The notes: generated by a model not told the origin, from the letters alone. Shown: positions 44,659 to 54,992, counted from the first letter of the stretch. The stretch: DNA of 64,000 bases from Iningainema tapete BLCC-T55 (GCF_014698965.1 NZ_JACXAE010000074.1:1-64000); one strand, 5' to 3'. Numbers and translations are program-made.

Positions 44659-46629
44659 ATGTCCCAAGTGACGATAGAATCAATTCTGCAGGAAAAGCGT
44701 CTCTTCCACCCCAGCGCTGAATTCTCACAAAACGCACAGATCAAAAGTCTGGAAGACTACCAGCGTCTTTATCAGAAAGCTTCATCAGATCCTCAGGCAT
44801 TTTGGGCAGAATTAGCAGAAACTGAGTTGCACTGGTTCCAAAAGTGGGACAACGTGCTAGACTGGCAACCACCTTTTGTGAAATGGTTTGTTAACGGTAA
44901 AACTAATATTTCCTACAACTGTCTAGATAGACACCTTACCACTTGGCGCAAAAATAAAGCAGCTATTATTTGGGAAGGGGAACCAGGAGACTCGCGCACT
45001 CTTACCTACGCCCAACTGCACAGAGAAGTTTGCCAGTTTGCTAATGTACTCAAGCAACTGGGAGTGCAAAAAGGCGATCGCGTGGGCATCTACATGCCGA
45101 TGATTCCCGAAGCTGCTATTGCTATGCTAGCTTGTGCTAGAATAGGCGCACCCCATAGCGTTGTATTTGGTGGTTTTAGTGCCGAAGCTTTGCGCGATCG
45201 CCTGATTGATGCCCAAGCTAAGGTAGTAGTCACTGCTGATGGTGGTTGGCGTAAAGATGCGATCGTACCGCTCAAAGAGCAAGTAGACAAAGCCTTAGCT
45301 GAGGGTGCTGTTCCCACAGTTAAAGATGTTCTGGTAGTCCAGCGTACCAGTCAACAAATACACATGGAACCAGGGCGCGATCACTGGTGGCACGATCTAC
45401 AGCAAGGTGTATCAGCCGATTGTCCCGCCGAACCGATGGACAGTGAAGATATGCTGTTCATCCTCTACACTTCTGGCAGTACTGGCAAGCCGAAAGGCGT
45501 CGTTCATACAACTGGTGGTTATAACTTATACACTCATATGACCACTAAATGGATTTTCGACCTCCAAGATACTGATGTATACTGGTGTACAGCAGATATC
45601 GGTTGGATTACAGGACACAGCTACATCGTCTACGGTCCCCTTTCCAACGGTGCGACAACGATTATGTATGAAGGTGCGCCTCGTGCTTCTAACCCAGGTT
45701 GTACGTGGGACATTATTGAGAAATATGGCGTCACAGTATTTTATACCGCACCAACTGCCATTCGTGCTTTTATCAAAATGGGTGAACACTTGCCTAAAGC
45801 ACGCAACTTATCTTCCCTACGCTTACTTGGAACCGTAGGTGAACCAATTAACCCAGAAGCTTGGATGTGGTACTATCGAGTGATTGGTGGGGAACGCTGT
45901 CCAATTGTTGATACTTGGTGGCAAACAGAAACTGGCGGTATCATGATTACAGCGTTACCAGGAGCAATTCCTACCAAACCTGGTTCGGCAACTCGTCCCT
46001 TCCCCGGAATTTTAGCAGATGTGGTGGATTTAGAAGGCAACCGTGTAGGTGACAATGAAGGCGGTTATTTAGTAGTTCGTCATCCTTGGCCTGGTATGAT
46101 GCGGACAGTATACGGCGATCCAGAACGATTCCGTCGCACTTACTGGGAACATATCCCTCCTAAAGATGGAAAATATGTCTACTTTGCAGGCGATGGTGCA
46201 AGACAAGATGAAGACGGCTATTTCTGGGTGATGGGAAGAGTTGACGATGTGATTAATGTATCTGGACATCGTTTGGGTACAATGGAAATTGAATCGGCTC
46301 TAGTCTCCCATCCATCGGTAGCAGAAGCTGCTGTGGTAGGTAAACCAGATGAACTCAAAGGCGAAGAGATAGTTGCTTTTGTGACTTTAGAAGGTGGTAA
46401 GAATCCTAGTGAGGAACTGAGTAAAGAACTCAAGAAACATGTTGTGCAGGAAATAGGAGCAATCGCACGTCCCGGAGAAATTCGCTTCACCGACGCTTTG
46501 CCCAAAACTCGCAGTGGTAAAATTATGCGGCGGCTACTGCGCAATCTGGCAGCAGGGCAAGAAGTCTCCGGTGATACTTCTACCTTAGAAGATCGCAGCG
46601 TCTTGGATAAACTGCGCGAGGGTGCTTGA
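44659..46629 (+). CDS. acs: Acetyl-CoA synthetase
   Basis: 656 residues, the standard length. It makes acetyl-CoA from acetate, CoA and ATP through an acetyl-adenylate. [20 protein letters not shown] is the AMP-binding motif. Further motifs include [54 protein letters not shown], and [14 protein letters not shown], the region with the lysine that is reversibly acetylated in related enzymes. ATG 44659 lies about 13 bases after ACTACAG. It has its own promoter region and no operon partner. Confidence 0.97.
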   Translation: MSQVTIESILQEKRLFHPSAEFSQNAQIKSLEDYQRLYQKASSDPQAFWAELAETELHWFQKWDNVLDWQPPFVKWFVNGKTNISYNCLDRHLTTWRKNKAAIIWEGEPGDSRTLTYAQLHREVCQFANVLKQLGVQKGDRVGIYMPMIPEAAIAMLACARIGAPHSVVFGGFSAEALRDRLIDAQAKVVVTADGGWRKDAIVPLKEQVDKALAEGAVPTVKDVLVVQRTSQQIHMEPGRDHWWHDLQQGVSADCPAEPMDSEDMLFILYTSGSTGKPKGVVHTTGGYNLYTHMTTKWIFDLQDTDVYWCTADIGWITGHSYIVYGPLSNGATTIMYEGAPRASNPGCTWDIIEKYGVTVFYTAPTAIRAFIKMGEHLPKARNLSSLRLLGTVGEPINPEAWMWYYRVIGGERCPIVDTWWQTETGGIMITALPGAIPTKPGSATRPFPGILADVVDLEGNRVGDNEGGYLVVRHPWPGMMRTVYGDPERFRRTYWEHIPPKDGKYVYFAGDGARQDEDGYFWVMGRVDDVINVSGHRLGTMEIESALVSHPSVAEAAVVGKPDELKGEEIVAFVTLEGGKNPSEELSKELKKHVVQEIGAIARPGEIRFTDALPKTRSGKIMRRLLRNLAAGQEVSGDTSTLEDRSVLDKLREGA

Positions 46630-46848
46630 TTTAGGATTATCTCACGCAAAGGCGAGGACAGTACGTCCGAGGGTTTCCCTCCGAAAGAATCTGTCCGTCG
46701 CTAAGACGCTAAGAAACTCTTTGCGTCTTTTCTTGCTCTCAAACTGAGCGATCGCTCAACAGGAACATTATATTATCTGTAAATGTCTGGTATGAAAGTC
46801 GCAAAAGCGCACGATCAGACGTAACATTACATTTGGGTGTGTAATGAA

Positions 46849-47475
46849 ATGAAGCTCGAACAACGGAAAAGCCAGATGAAATCAGCATTTATTCATCTTT
46901 TTAGCGGCATGATAGTTGGCATCCTGACGGTAACAGGGACATCGCCTGTGTTAGCACAGTTCGGAGACACAGAGCAACCGTCGCAAGAGCGAACGCAACT
47001 CGTTCAAAAAGCTAATGCTTTATATAATGAGGGCAATTTCCCAGAAGCAGAGAAAAGTATACGCTCCTTACTGAAGAAGTATCCTAAAGATGCTTTTGGG
47101 CATTATCAACTAGGAAACATACTTTTTCGTCAAGGCAAACCAGAAGAAGCAATTACCTCATACCAAAAAGCTATTAGCCTAAATTCTAGCTATGCACTGG
47201 CTCACAATGCATTGGGTGTTGTGCTGGCAGAAAAAGGTCAAAGAGAAGAAGCAATCTCTGAGTATCAAAAAGCACTAAAAATTAATCCAGATTATGGTGA
47301 TGCGCTGACCAATTTAGCACAAACACTATGGCAGCAGGGGAAAAAAACTGAAGCGATCGCATCAATGGAAAAAGCTTTAAACGTGTTCAAACAACAACAA
47401 AGACGTGATAAAGCTTACAGAGTTGAGCAATTTTTGCGTCAAATGAAAACTCAAGATGACCCAAGTGTATCATGA
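46849..47475 (+). CDS. Exported TPR protein
   Basis: About 208 residues. A signal peptide (HLFSGMIVGILTVTGTSPVL, cleaved near LAQ) precedes three TPR units, for example FGHYQLGNILFRQGKPEEAI and ALAHNALGVVLAEKGQREEA. It is probably a periplasmic protein-binding scaffold. The start is uncertain: ATG 46849 or ATG 46876, each close to the signal. The next TPR gene overlaps by 4 bases (ATGA), so the two are co-translated. Confidence 0.85.
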   Translation: MKLEQRKSQMKSAFIHLFSGMIVGILTVTGTSPVLAQFGDTEQPSQERTQLVQKANALYNEGNFPEAEKSIRSLLKKYPKDAFGHYQLGNILFRQGKPEEAITSYQKAISLNSSYALAHNALGVVLAEKGQREEAISEYQKALKINPDYGDALTNLAQTLWQQGKKTEAIASMEKALNVFKQQQRRDKAYRVEQFLRQMKTQDDPSVS

Positions 47476-48170
47476 AGCGCATCGCCAAAGCAAAGGTAAC
47501 AAATGGGATTGTTGCTGGTTTATTTTTAACTTTTGCCTTTGGCACTCCATCATTTGGTGCAGCTAAGGCTGGTGACTATCGCCAATTAGGTTTATCGTAC
47601 CGTCAACAAGGCAGGTATACTGAAGCAATAGCGGCAATGCAAAAATCCGTAGAACTCGAACCGGAAAATGTTCAGGGACGAGTTAATCTAGGTTGGACAC
47701 AGCATTTAGCAGGTAAAGAGAAAGAAGCGGCACAGTCTTTATGGCAAGCAATATATCTTAAGCCGTTTTCTGTGCCTTCATACAACGCTTTGGGAATTGT
47801 CTATTTAGTTGATGGTAATTTACCAGCAGCAGTGCTAGTTCACACTTGGGCAGCAATTCTCAAACCAAATAATGAAATTGCTTATTTCAACTTAAGTTTG
47901 GCATTGCATCAACTCAAAGTCTATAAGTTAGCGATCCTTGCAGCCAACCGTGCTGCTATTCTAGAACCAAACAATCCTCATCCGTTAGTTGCTAGTGCGA
48001 TCGCTTACTGGGATAGTGGTGACAAAAAGACAGCCAAACAAGTTTATACCAAAGCCATTAACTTAGATTCCAGGTATAGCGATCGGACTTTTTTAAATCA
48101 TCTTAAGCAAGCGGCATTTAGTTCAAGTCAAATACAGATAGTTGATAATATTCGCAGTTCATCGAATTAA
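47472..48170 (+). CDS. Exported TPR protein
   Basis: 232 residues with a signal peptide (VTNGIVAGLFLTFAFGTPSF) and TPR units (GDYRQLGLSYRQQGRYTEAI, GRVNLGWTQHLAGKEKEAAQ). It shares its start with the stop of the preceding TPR gene. The two probably work as a pair at the cell envelope, although nothing in the sequence shows their partner. Confidence 0.87.
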   Translation: MKRIAKAKVTNGIVAGLFLTFAFGTPSFGAAKAGDYRQLGLSYRQQGRYTEAIAAMQKSVELEPENVQGRVNLGWTQHLAGKEKEAAQSLWQAIYLKPFSVPSYNALGIVYLVDGNLPAAVLVHTWAAILKPNNEIAYFNLSLALHQLKVYKLAILAANRAAILEPNNPHPLVASAIAYWDSGDKKTAKQVYTKAINLDSRYSDRTFLNHLKQAAFSSSQIQIVDNIRSSSN

Positions 48171-48219
48171 TAATCTCACGCAAAGGCGCAAAGGCGCAAA
48201 AATGTAGAGGCGCGAAACC

Positions 48220-49803
48220 TTAATGCCCTACAGCAGCCCCCGTTGCCTTAACTTTCTTCAAGAATAAAATAGCAATCCCACTGACTAACAAAGCAATGCC
48301 TATAAAGTAGAAACAATCGTTGAAAGCTTGAACAAATGCTTCGCGACGCACAGTTTGATCGATAGCTGCGATTGCCTGGTTTTGCGCTGTGTTCAAATCA
48401 ACACCACCGCGACTGCCAAAATACTGTGTCAATTGATCAATTCGCTGTTGCGTTGCTGAGTTATATATAGATACTGATTCTCCTAATCTATTGGAATGAA
48501 ATTGTTCTCTGTTAGTTAATAAAGTTGCTAAACAGGCAATACCGATAGAACCGCCCATATTACGCATCATATTAAATAAACCACTTGCTGAACCCGCATC
48601 TTTTGGATTTAAACCAGCAGTGGCAATAGAAGTAAGGGGTACCATAATCAAAGGTTGTCCCATTGCACGAACCAGTTGTGACCATATTAATTGGTCATGT
48701 CCCGTTTGAAAAGTCATCCGCGAGTTCATAAACGCACTTATGGAAAACAAAGCCACTCCTAAGGCAACCATAAAGCGAACATCAATGCGTTGCATCACTC
48801 TGGGGATGAAAGGAATAATAAATAATTGAGGCACCCCCGCCCAAATTAACACTTCACCAATTTGCAGCGCATTATATCTTTGAATTTGCGCTAGATACAA
48901 AGGTAAGATATAAATTGAGCCATACAATCCCACCCCTAATGACACGTTGACAATACTTGCTAAACCAAAGTTACGGTTACGTAAAAGTCGTAGATTAATA
49001 AATGGTTGCTTGCGAGTTAATTCTATAAAGAAAAATAGTGCTATAAAAATTGCAGCTATGATACTCAAGCGGACAATAAACGCTGAACCAAACCAATCTT
49101 TGCGGCTACCTTCTTCTAACACAACTTGCAGGGAACCTAAACCAATCGCCATTGAAATAATTCCCCACCAATCTCCTTGCTTGAGTAAATTTAATTGAGG
49201 TATATCTTGCTTAATTCCGTACCAAACTCCAGCCAGCATCAATATGCCTGGAACTACATTTATGTAAAAACTATACTCCCAACTATAGTTTTCTGTTAAC
49301 CAACCTCCTAATGTTGGTCCAATTGAAGGTGCAAAAACTGCCGTAATCGCAAACGCAGCTAGCCCTATAGGTTGCTTGGAGGGTGGTAAAGTTGTAAGTA
49401 CAACAGTCATGGCGATAGGAATAAGAACCCCTCCTGTAAAGCCTTGTAAAGCGCGGAAAACAATCATCGAATTTAAGTCCCACGCCCAAGCACAGCATAT
49501 AGAAAAGAAGATAAATAAAGCGGTATTAACTAAGAGATACCGTCTTAGGGAAAATACCCGCGATAACCATCCAGTTAAAGGAATTACCACAATTTCCGCT
49601 ACCAGGTAAGCGGTAGAAATCCAAGAACCTTCTTCTAGCGTCGCCCCCAAAGATGCCTGAATATCTTGTAGGGAAGCGTTGGTGATTTGAATATCAAGAA
49701 CCGCCATGAATGCGCCAAGCATACTAGCTAAAACACCAATCCACGTTCTCAAGGGGATTCGATTGGAAGAAGCCTGTTTATCTACAGCATTTGTGTTAGC
49801 CAC
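48220..49803 (-). CDS. DHA2-type MFS drug efflux permease (EmrB-like)
   Basis: 527 residues with about 14 membrane helices. The N-terminal LASMLGAFMAVLDIQITNAS and the antiporter motif around GFTGGVLIPIAMTVVLTTLP are typical of EmrB/QacA. Proton-driven export of lipophilic compounds is expected, with an HlyD-type adaptor. The HlyD gene, an MFS_3 gene and a marR gene lie upstream on the same strand. A broken Uma2 gene on the opposite strand separates them from this one. Confidence 0.92.
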   Translation of the reverse strand: MANTNAVDKQASSNRIPLRTWIGVLASMLGAFMAVLDIQITNASLQDIQASLGATLEEGSWISTAYLVAEIVVIPLTGWLSRVFSLRRYLLVNTALFIFFSICCAWAWDLNSMIVFRALQGFTGGVLIPIAMTVVLTTLPPSKQPIGLAAFAITAVFAPSIGPTLGGWLTENYSWEYSFYINVVPGILMLAGVWYGIKQDIPQLNLLKQGDWWGIISMAIGLGSLQVVLEEGSRKDWFGSAFIVRLSIIAAIFIALFFFIELTRKQPFINLRLLRNRNFGLASIVNVSLGVGLYGSIYILPLYLAQIQRYNALQIGEVLIWAGVPQLFIIPFIPRVMQRIDVRFMVALGVALFSISAFMNSRMTFQTGHDQLIWSQLVRAMGQPLIMVPLTSIATAGLNPKDAGSASGLFNMMRNMGGSIGIACLATLLTNREQFHSNRLGESVSIYNSATQQRIDQLTQYFGSRGGVDLNTAQNQAIAAIDQTVRREAFVQAFNDCFYFIGIALLVSGIAILFLKKVKATGAAVGH

Positions 49804-50055
49804 ATCAATACTCCAAAGCCATATTGAAATAGGAGGATATTTATATTGTCAATCTTAATAGGCAAGAAAGAATGTATCTAAAGAATGGCTAAATTTTTCC
49901 AACAAATCTTCGCCTATCATAATCATAAAAGTGGCACTCAAGATCGCAATACCCTAGAAGGGTATCGCTATATGTACAAAGCCTGCCTCCGCAAGCTAAG
50001 AAAGATCGCCCTTGCTTAGAATAGTACTAACGACACACAATCTTATCACTTGCTT

Positions 50056-50857
50056 ATGTCCCAGACGCTTAATATATTACCACCTCCGTTCCCAGACCAT
50101 ACCCAACTACCTGAGTCTGACGGCACCTTCGTGAAAAATTTCCAACAACATCCACAGAGTATATTATTAACAGATTCTATCACCCCTGTTTTGGAAAGAC
50201 TACACCCAGATGGGCAGTATGCTATAGGGCAAGACTGCGGCATTTACTGGCGGGAAACAGATCCTCCTGAGAAAGGGGCAGAAGCTCCTGATTGGTTCTA
50301 TGTACCTGGAGTTCCCCCAAGATTGGATGGGCAGATTCGTCGCTCTTACGTACTGTGGCGCGAATTCATCACGCCTGTAATTGCTTTGGAATTCGCCTCC
50401 GATGACGGTAGCGAAGAACGCGATCAAACTCCTTTATCTCGTGCAGCTGGTAAACAAAGCAATCATACCGGGAAAATTTTGGGTATATTCGCAAATTATG
50501 CGCATTCCCTACTATGGGATTTATGAAGTCGTTAACGAAAAATTAGAAGTTTATCACTTGGTATACACAACTTATCAAAAAATGCAACCAAATGAACGGG
50601 GACACTATCCAATTCTACCTATGCAGGTTGAGTTGGGGTTGTGGCGAGGTAGCTATCAGAATCAGCCGGAGGAACTTTGGTTGCGCTGGTGGGATTTGGA
50701 CGGACATTTGCTACTAATTGGACATGAACAAGCAGAGTTAGAACGTCAACGAGCAGAGCAGGAACGCCAAAAGCGACAGCGGTTGGCGCAAAAATTGCGA
50801 TCGCTCAGCCCCGATCAGTTGAGTGAATTGGGGATTTCACTTACGGATTTGGAGTAA
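50056..50857 (+). pseudogene. Uma2-family gene with frameshift
   Basis: The first frame (ATG 50056) reads GQYAIGQDCGIYWRETDPPE, PDWFYVPGVPPRLDGQIRRS and VIALEFASDDGSEERDQTPL, then loses sense after about 50455. A shift of one base continues IPGKFWVYSQIMRIPYYGIY and HYPILPMQVELGLWRGSYQN to 50857. Both halves match one Uma2 family subtype with a coiled-coil-like tail (AEQERQKRQRLAQKLRS). The break is near 50450-50475. It lies in the opposite direction to the efflux genes. Confidence 0.78.
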
Positions 50858-50871
50858 TATCAAACCACAGA

Positions 50872-50999
50872 TGGACACAGATAAACACAGATAAAAGCCA
50901 TCGGGGCATGTCAGTTTTGCACAAATAGTTTCTTGTTTTGTAAATTACATTGACATGCAATCAAAGCCATCTGTGTGCATCTGTGTTTATCTGTGGTTA
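50872..50999. repeat. CACAGATAAACACAGAT inverted repeats
   Basis: AACCACAGATGGACACAGAT and its complement ATCTGTGTTTATCTGTGGTT bracket 50872-50999. A similar pair lies at 41236-41283 just before ilvC. Common non-coding cyanobacterial repeats. Confidence 0.6.
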
Positions 51000-51045
51000 T
51001 TTTTCATAATTCCTTCTGCCCTCTGCCTTATCACTTCTGCCTTCT

Positions 51046-52323
51046 TTATGATTTCGCACCTGTTAAAATACCTTTTTGGATAAAAATCGGGCGTACCATT
51101 TCCCTTAAAGCAGGCAACTGTCTGATAAAATACAAAGACCCTAAAATACAAATAATTCCAGCAATAATTATTGTATAGGTGGAACCGATGTAATTTGCTA
51201 AATTACCACCTAATAAATTACCAAATGGTGTCATACCTAAAAATGACATTGTGTACAAACTCATGACTCTTCCGCGCTTGTCTTCATCAATAATTGTTTG
51301 TAAAACTGTGTTGCCAGAGGCAATTTGCAGAATTGTTCCTAAGCCGATAAACAACATTGAGAACAAAGAAAGTGGTAGGAAGCGTGACAAGGCAAAACCA
51401 ATCAACCCAACTCCTAAAATTGCTGGAGCTATGGCAATTAATTTACCAAGTCCGACTACTGTCTGCCTTGTAGCCAAATAAATTCCACCTGATAACGCTC
51501 CTACTCCCGACGCCGCCATCAAAAACCCTAGAGTTTCTGCACCTCCTCCAAGGATTTTGTCGGCAAAAATTGGTACGAGAATTGTGTATTGCATTCCGAA
51601 GCAGCTAACTAATGCTGATAGTAATAAGATGGCACGAATGGGGGGAAAGCCAAAGGCATACTCAAATCCCTCTTTAATTCTTTGCAAGGGATTGGTGTTA
51701 GTTACGGGAATTTTTCTCGGCTTAATTTTCATCGCTAATAAAGCGATAATTACAGCAATGTACGATAAACCATCAATTAGAAAACAGTAAGGCGCACCAA
51801 TTCTAGCTAATATTAAACCACCGATCGCCGGACCAATTAACCTGGCTCCATTAAACATTGTTGAGTTTAGAGCGATCGCATTAGCCAAATCTTCTGGGCG
51901 CTCTACCAATTCTGGCACAAATGCTTGACGGGCTGGTGCATCAAAGGCATTGATAAATCCTTGAAATAAGCTTAAGGCGATGATCTGCCAAATGTGAATC
52001 ACACCAGTAAGCGCTAACGCCGCCAGCGCTAAAGATTGAATCATCGCCAGGATTTGTGTTCCAATTAAAATACGATGGCGGGAGAAGCGATCTACAAACA
52101 CTCCACCAAAAGGAGAAAGAAAGAAGCTGGGAATCTGACTGGTAAATCCTACAACCCCTAATAATACAGGAGAGTTAGTTAAATGATAAACCAACCAAAC
52201 GGTTGCAAGTTGCGTCATCCACGTACCAATCAGAGAAATCCCTTGCCCAGCAAAAAACAGACGGTAGTTTCTCGACTTCAAAGCTGGTGGTAACAGCTTT
52301 GTTTTGCTTCCTGGTGTGTTCAT
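51046..52323 (-). CDS. MFS exporter (EntS/MFS_3-type)
   Basis: 425 residues, 11-12 membrane helices. Landmarks are YRLFFAGQGISLIGTWMTQL at the N-terminus, GGVFVDRFSRHRILIGTQIL (motif A) and NTVLQTIIDEDKRGRVMSLY. This subfamily exports siderophores or drugs. It starts 90 bases after the HlyD gene stop on the same strand, so it is probably in the same operon and marR-controlled. Its substrate is unknown. Confidence 0.9.
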   Translation of the reverse strand: MNTPGSKTKLLPPALKSRNYRLFFAGQGISLIGTWMTQLATVWLVYHLTNSPVLLGVVGFTSQIPSFFLSPFGGVFVDRFSRHRILIGTQILAMIQSLALAALALTGVIHIWQIIALSLFQGFINAFDAPARQAFVPELVERPEDLANAIALNSTMFNGARLIGPAIGGLILARIGAPYCFLIDGLSYIAVIIALLAMKIKPRKIPVTNTNPLQRIKEGFEYAFGFPPIRAILLLSALVSCFGMQYTILVPIFADKILGGGAETLGFLMAASGVGALSGGIYLATRQTVVGLGKLIAIAPAILGVGLIGFALSRFLPLSLFSMLFIGLGTILQIASGNTVLQTIIDEDKRGRVMSLYTMSFLGMTPFGNLLGGNLANYIGSTYTIIIAGIICILGSLYFIRQLPALREMVRPIFIQKGILTGAKS

Positions 52324-52412
52324 GTAAAGCTTGCTTAATATTGATATCTTTTCATATAGATATCATTTGACTTGATCCTTAACGCCTCTCCACAGGCTGA
52401 GAGTGCTAGTTA

Positions 52413-53897
52413 CTACTTGACTTCTACCGCTACTTCTGCAGACATCCCTGGTGTAACCCGTGATTCGTATCCTTTGATACTATCAGCGTCAAAAACAACT
52501 TTGACAGGAACGCGCTGTACAATTTTGGTAAAGTTACCAGTAGCGTTATCCGGTGGTAAGAGGGCAAATTGAGCGCCAGAAGCAGGTGAAAGACTATCAA
52601 CATGACCTTTAAAGGTATGATGGGGGAAGGCATCCAGCTTGATTTCAACGGATTGTCCTGGCTTCATATCTTCTAACTGGGTTTCTTTAAAGTTAGCCAC
52701 TACCCAGTAATCATTATTTACTATCGCCATTAACGGTGTTCCTGCTTGCACTCTGTTACCAACTTCAGCGTTTTTCTTACCCACCCTTCCGGTCGCAGGG
52801 GCGGTAATGTTGGTGTAGGATAATTGCAACTGTGCGTCTTTGAGGGATGCTTCTGCTTGGTTAATAGCTGCTTGTGCTGCTTGGTATTGACTGCGATTCA
52901 CTGCTGTTTGTTGCCCCCCAGCGGTAGCTTGTTGCAATCCTCCTTTAGATGCTGCAAGTTTCGCTTGAGCTGTGGCTACACCCTGTTGAGCTTGTGCCAG
53001 TAGAGACTGCGCTCTTGCTACCCCAACTTTTGCCGCTGCTAGTCGTGCTTGTGCTTGTTGTACTCCTTGTACAGCACCATTTTTCTGTGCCACAGCCACG
53101 TCATAAGCAGCTTTTGCAGTATCTAATTGCTGACGGGGAATTGCACCTTGGTTAAACAAGGTTTGATAACGGTTGTAATCTGCTTGCGCTCTTTGCAAAT
53201 TGGCATCAGCTTGTGCTACCTGCGCTTGAGCTACAGGAACTCCTGCTTGGGCTTGCTTGACTTCAGCTTCTGCTGCTGGGATGCCTGCTTGTGCTTCTTC
53301 CACTGCGGCTTGGGCTGTGGAAATACCCGCAACAGCGGCATTAACATCACCTTGTGCAGTAGCTGTCTTAGCTGTGGTAGTTTGGGAAGCTAAGTTAATA
53401 TTTGCCTGTGCTGCATTTGCTTGGCGTTGTGCAGTTTGTAGTGCTGCTTGCGCTTGTCTTACTTTATTTTCATAGTCCTGTGGATCTAACTTTACCAGCA
53501 ACTTTCCCTGTTGTACTTGCTGGTTATCATTCACTAGTACTTGGCTTATAGTTCCAGGAATACGGCTACTTACTTGGTGAATGTGCCCCGCAACTGTGGC
53601 GTTGTCGGTTTCTTGGTGAGTAGAAGCGTATTGCCACCAGCGATAACCAAAACCACCTGCCACTGTTGCACCTACACCCAATGCTGCCAAAATTAAAGCT
53701 AGTGGTTTCTTACCTTTTGGTTTTTCTGGTGTCTGCGGTTTTACCTCTTCTGGTAGTTGCGCTACCTCTTGCGGTGTTTCTACTGGTGCAGAGGTACGTG
53801 CTTCTAGTGTCTCCATATCTGTAATCAATTCTTTGTCCAATACTGCAGTTTTATGACCGTTGCGTCCGTTTAAATTGGTAGTTTTGGTGCTTTCCAT
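52413..53897 (-). CDS. HlyD-family membrane fusion protein (EmrA-like)
   Basis: 494 residues. A cytoplasmic N-terminus rich in Thr/Pro leads to one membrane helix (ALILAALGVGATVAGGFGYR), then the barrel-sandwich (NATVAGHIHQVSSRIPGTIS), a long coiled-coil hairpin rich in Ala and Gln (about 190-340), and the C-terminal VGKKNAEVGNRVQAGTPLMA and VQRVPVKVVFDADS. It should bridge the MFS permease to an outer-membrane channel. The coiled coil has a repeated AQAQV/AQA pattern. The gene follows marR by 161 bases. Confidence 0.92.
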   Translation of the reverse strand: MESTKTTNLNGRNGHKTAVLDKELITDMETLEARTSAPVETPQEVAQLPEEVKPQTPEKPKGKKPLALILAALGVGATVAGGFGYRWWQYASTHQETDNATVAGHIHQVSSRIPGTISQVLVNDNQQVQQGKLLVKLDPQDYENKVRQAQAALQTAQRQANAAQANINLASQTTTAKTATAQGDVNAAVAGISTAQAAVEEAQAGIPAAEAEVKQAQAGVPVAQAQVAQADANLQRAQADYNRYQTLFNQGAIPRQQLDTAKAAYDVAVAQKNGAVQGVQQAQARLAAAKVGVARAQSLLAQAQQGVATAQAKLAASKGGLQQATAGGQQTAVNRSQYQAAQAAINQAEASLKDAQLQLSYTNITAPATGRVGKKNAEVGNRVQAGTPLMAIVNNDYWVVANFKETQLEDMKPGQSVEIKLDAFPHHTFKGHVDSLSPASGAQFALLPPDNATGNFTKIVQRVPVKVVFDADSIKGYESRVTPGMSAEVAVEVK

Positions 53898-53943
53898 AAT
53901 TTTTCACTCTTTTGGTAGATGTATTAGTTAGTAGTCAATTATT

Positions 53944-54008
53944 TAGGATGCGTAATTTTTATCTACAAGTATTTATCGGTAAATTAGTTAGTATACGTAA
54001 TATATTAG
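53944..54008 (-). promoter_or_regulatory. Candidate MarR operator upstream of the HlyD gene
   Basis: AGTATACGTAATATATTAG (about 53990-54008) shares TACGTAATAT with the site upstream of marR at 54545-54557; GATGCGTAATTTTT at about 53948 is a weaker copy. They lie before the hlyD gene start (53897). Binding is inferred from position and repetition only. Confidence 0.45.
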
Positions 54009-54058
54009 AAAGAAAATTTTAGCGGATCTTCACCCATTCGGGCGATCGCAGCTTTCAC

Positions 54059-54526
54059 TTATGATAGATTAGCGATCGCCCGATCCAAAATTTGCGAAAA
54101 TTGTTTGCGCTCGCTAGGGGAAACGCCACGCCATGTTTCCTCACGCATATCCACTATTATTGGTGGTAAAACTTGTGCTAACTCCTTACCTGCGTCAGTT
54201 AGCCAAATCCGCCAAATACGACGATCCCTTGTATCGCGCTCTCGACGAATTAAACAGCGTTCTTCCATCCGATCCAAAACACCTGTTAAAGTACCGCCCA
54301 CTTGTTGGAGTTTTTCGCCAATGCTGCAAGTAGGTAGACCATCATCTTCCCATAAACAGCACAGTACCACCCAGTGGAAGGGAGTAAGCCCATAAGGTTC
54401 CAGGCGCTCACTTAACTTGCGGTAGAGCAGTTGTGACAGCAGTTTGATTCTGTAACCCATGTTATAAGGGGCAAGAACATGCTGCCACGATTCCAAAGTT
54501 TGGAATTTGTCTGAGGTAGAAACCAT
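54059..54526 (-). CDS. MarR-family transcriptional regulator
   Basis: 155 residues, winged helix-turn-helix. YRIKLLSQLLYRKLSERLEP, TPFHWVVLCCLWEDDGLPTC, GTLTGVLDRMEERCLIRRER and DRRIWRIWLTDAGKELA are MarR features, the last being the wing and its basic tip. It probably represses the efflux genes downstream (HlyD, MFS_3, perhaps EmrB) and itself, and is released by a small lipophilic ligand. Start ATG at 54524-54526. Confidence 0.93.
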   Translation of the reverse strand: MVSTSDKFQTLESWQHVLAPYNMGYRIKLLSQLLYRKLSERLEPYGLTPFHWVVLCCLWEDDGLPTCSIGEKLQQVGGTLTGVLDRMEERCLIRRERDTRDRRIWRIWLTDAGKELAQVLPPIIVDMREETWRGVSPSERKQFSQILDRAIANLS

Positions 54527-54539
54527 TGCGGCAGTTATT

Positions 54540-54560
54540 TAGGGTACGTAATATTAGTAT
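54540..54560 (-). promoter_or_regulatory. Candidate MarR operator upstream of marR
   Basis: GGGTACGTAATATTAGTAT lies 15-30 bases upstream of the marR start and repeats the TACGTAATAT of the HlyD-side site. This fits autoregulation. Confidence 0.45.
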
Positions 54561-54676
54561 AACTTTTTTTTGGCTCTAGTCAACACTGAATCGAGTTTCA
54601 TCATGCGGCGATATGATATCGCTACCAACTGCTTGACAAAATTTACAATTGGGAAAGGGAACTTGCACGCCCATGT

Positions 54677-54961
54677 GTGAAGACGATGGTTATGGAAACT
54701 GAAAAAATGAAAGCGCTTGAAGTTACTGGTATCATTGACTCTGAAGGCAACCTGATTTTGGATGAGCCAATTAGAGGAGAAATTTCTCCTCGTCGTGTAC
54801 GGGTGATTTTGTTGTTTACTGAAGAAGCAGAATCACTTGTTGACCCTGATGATACGCCAATTGAGGATGTTAAAGCTAGTTTGAGGAGAGCATTGCAGCA
54901 AGCTTCATCAGGGCAAACTAGACCGATTAGTGAGCTTTGGAGTGGAATCGATGCCGAGTGA
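54677..54961 (+). CDS. Antitoxin-like small protein (orphan)
   Basis: 94 residues. The beta-rich start (VTGIIDSEGNLILDEPI), PRRVRVILLF and the helical tail (SLRRALQQASSGQTRPISEL) match small cyanobacterial antitoxins that precede RelE/ParE-type toxins. A toxin start (ATG 54951, MPSEQKGTILFIK) overlaps the end of this gene but stops after 13 codons, so the toxin has been lost. ATG 54677 or 54686; no strong ribosome site decides. Confidence 0.7.
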   Translation: MKTMVMETEKMKALEVTGIIDSEGNLILDEPIRGEISPRRVRVILLFTEEAESLVDPDDTPIEDVKASLRRALQQASSGQTRPISELWSGIDAE

Positions 54962-54992
54962 ACAAAAAGGAACAATTTTGTTTATAAAGTGA
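54951..54992 (+). pseudogene. Toxin remnant (13 codons)
   Basis: ATG 54951 overlaps the antitoxin stop by 11 bases and encodes MPSEQKGTILFIK, then TGA. It has the geometry and first residues of a RelE-type toxin gene, the rest of which is absent. Confidence 0.45.
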
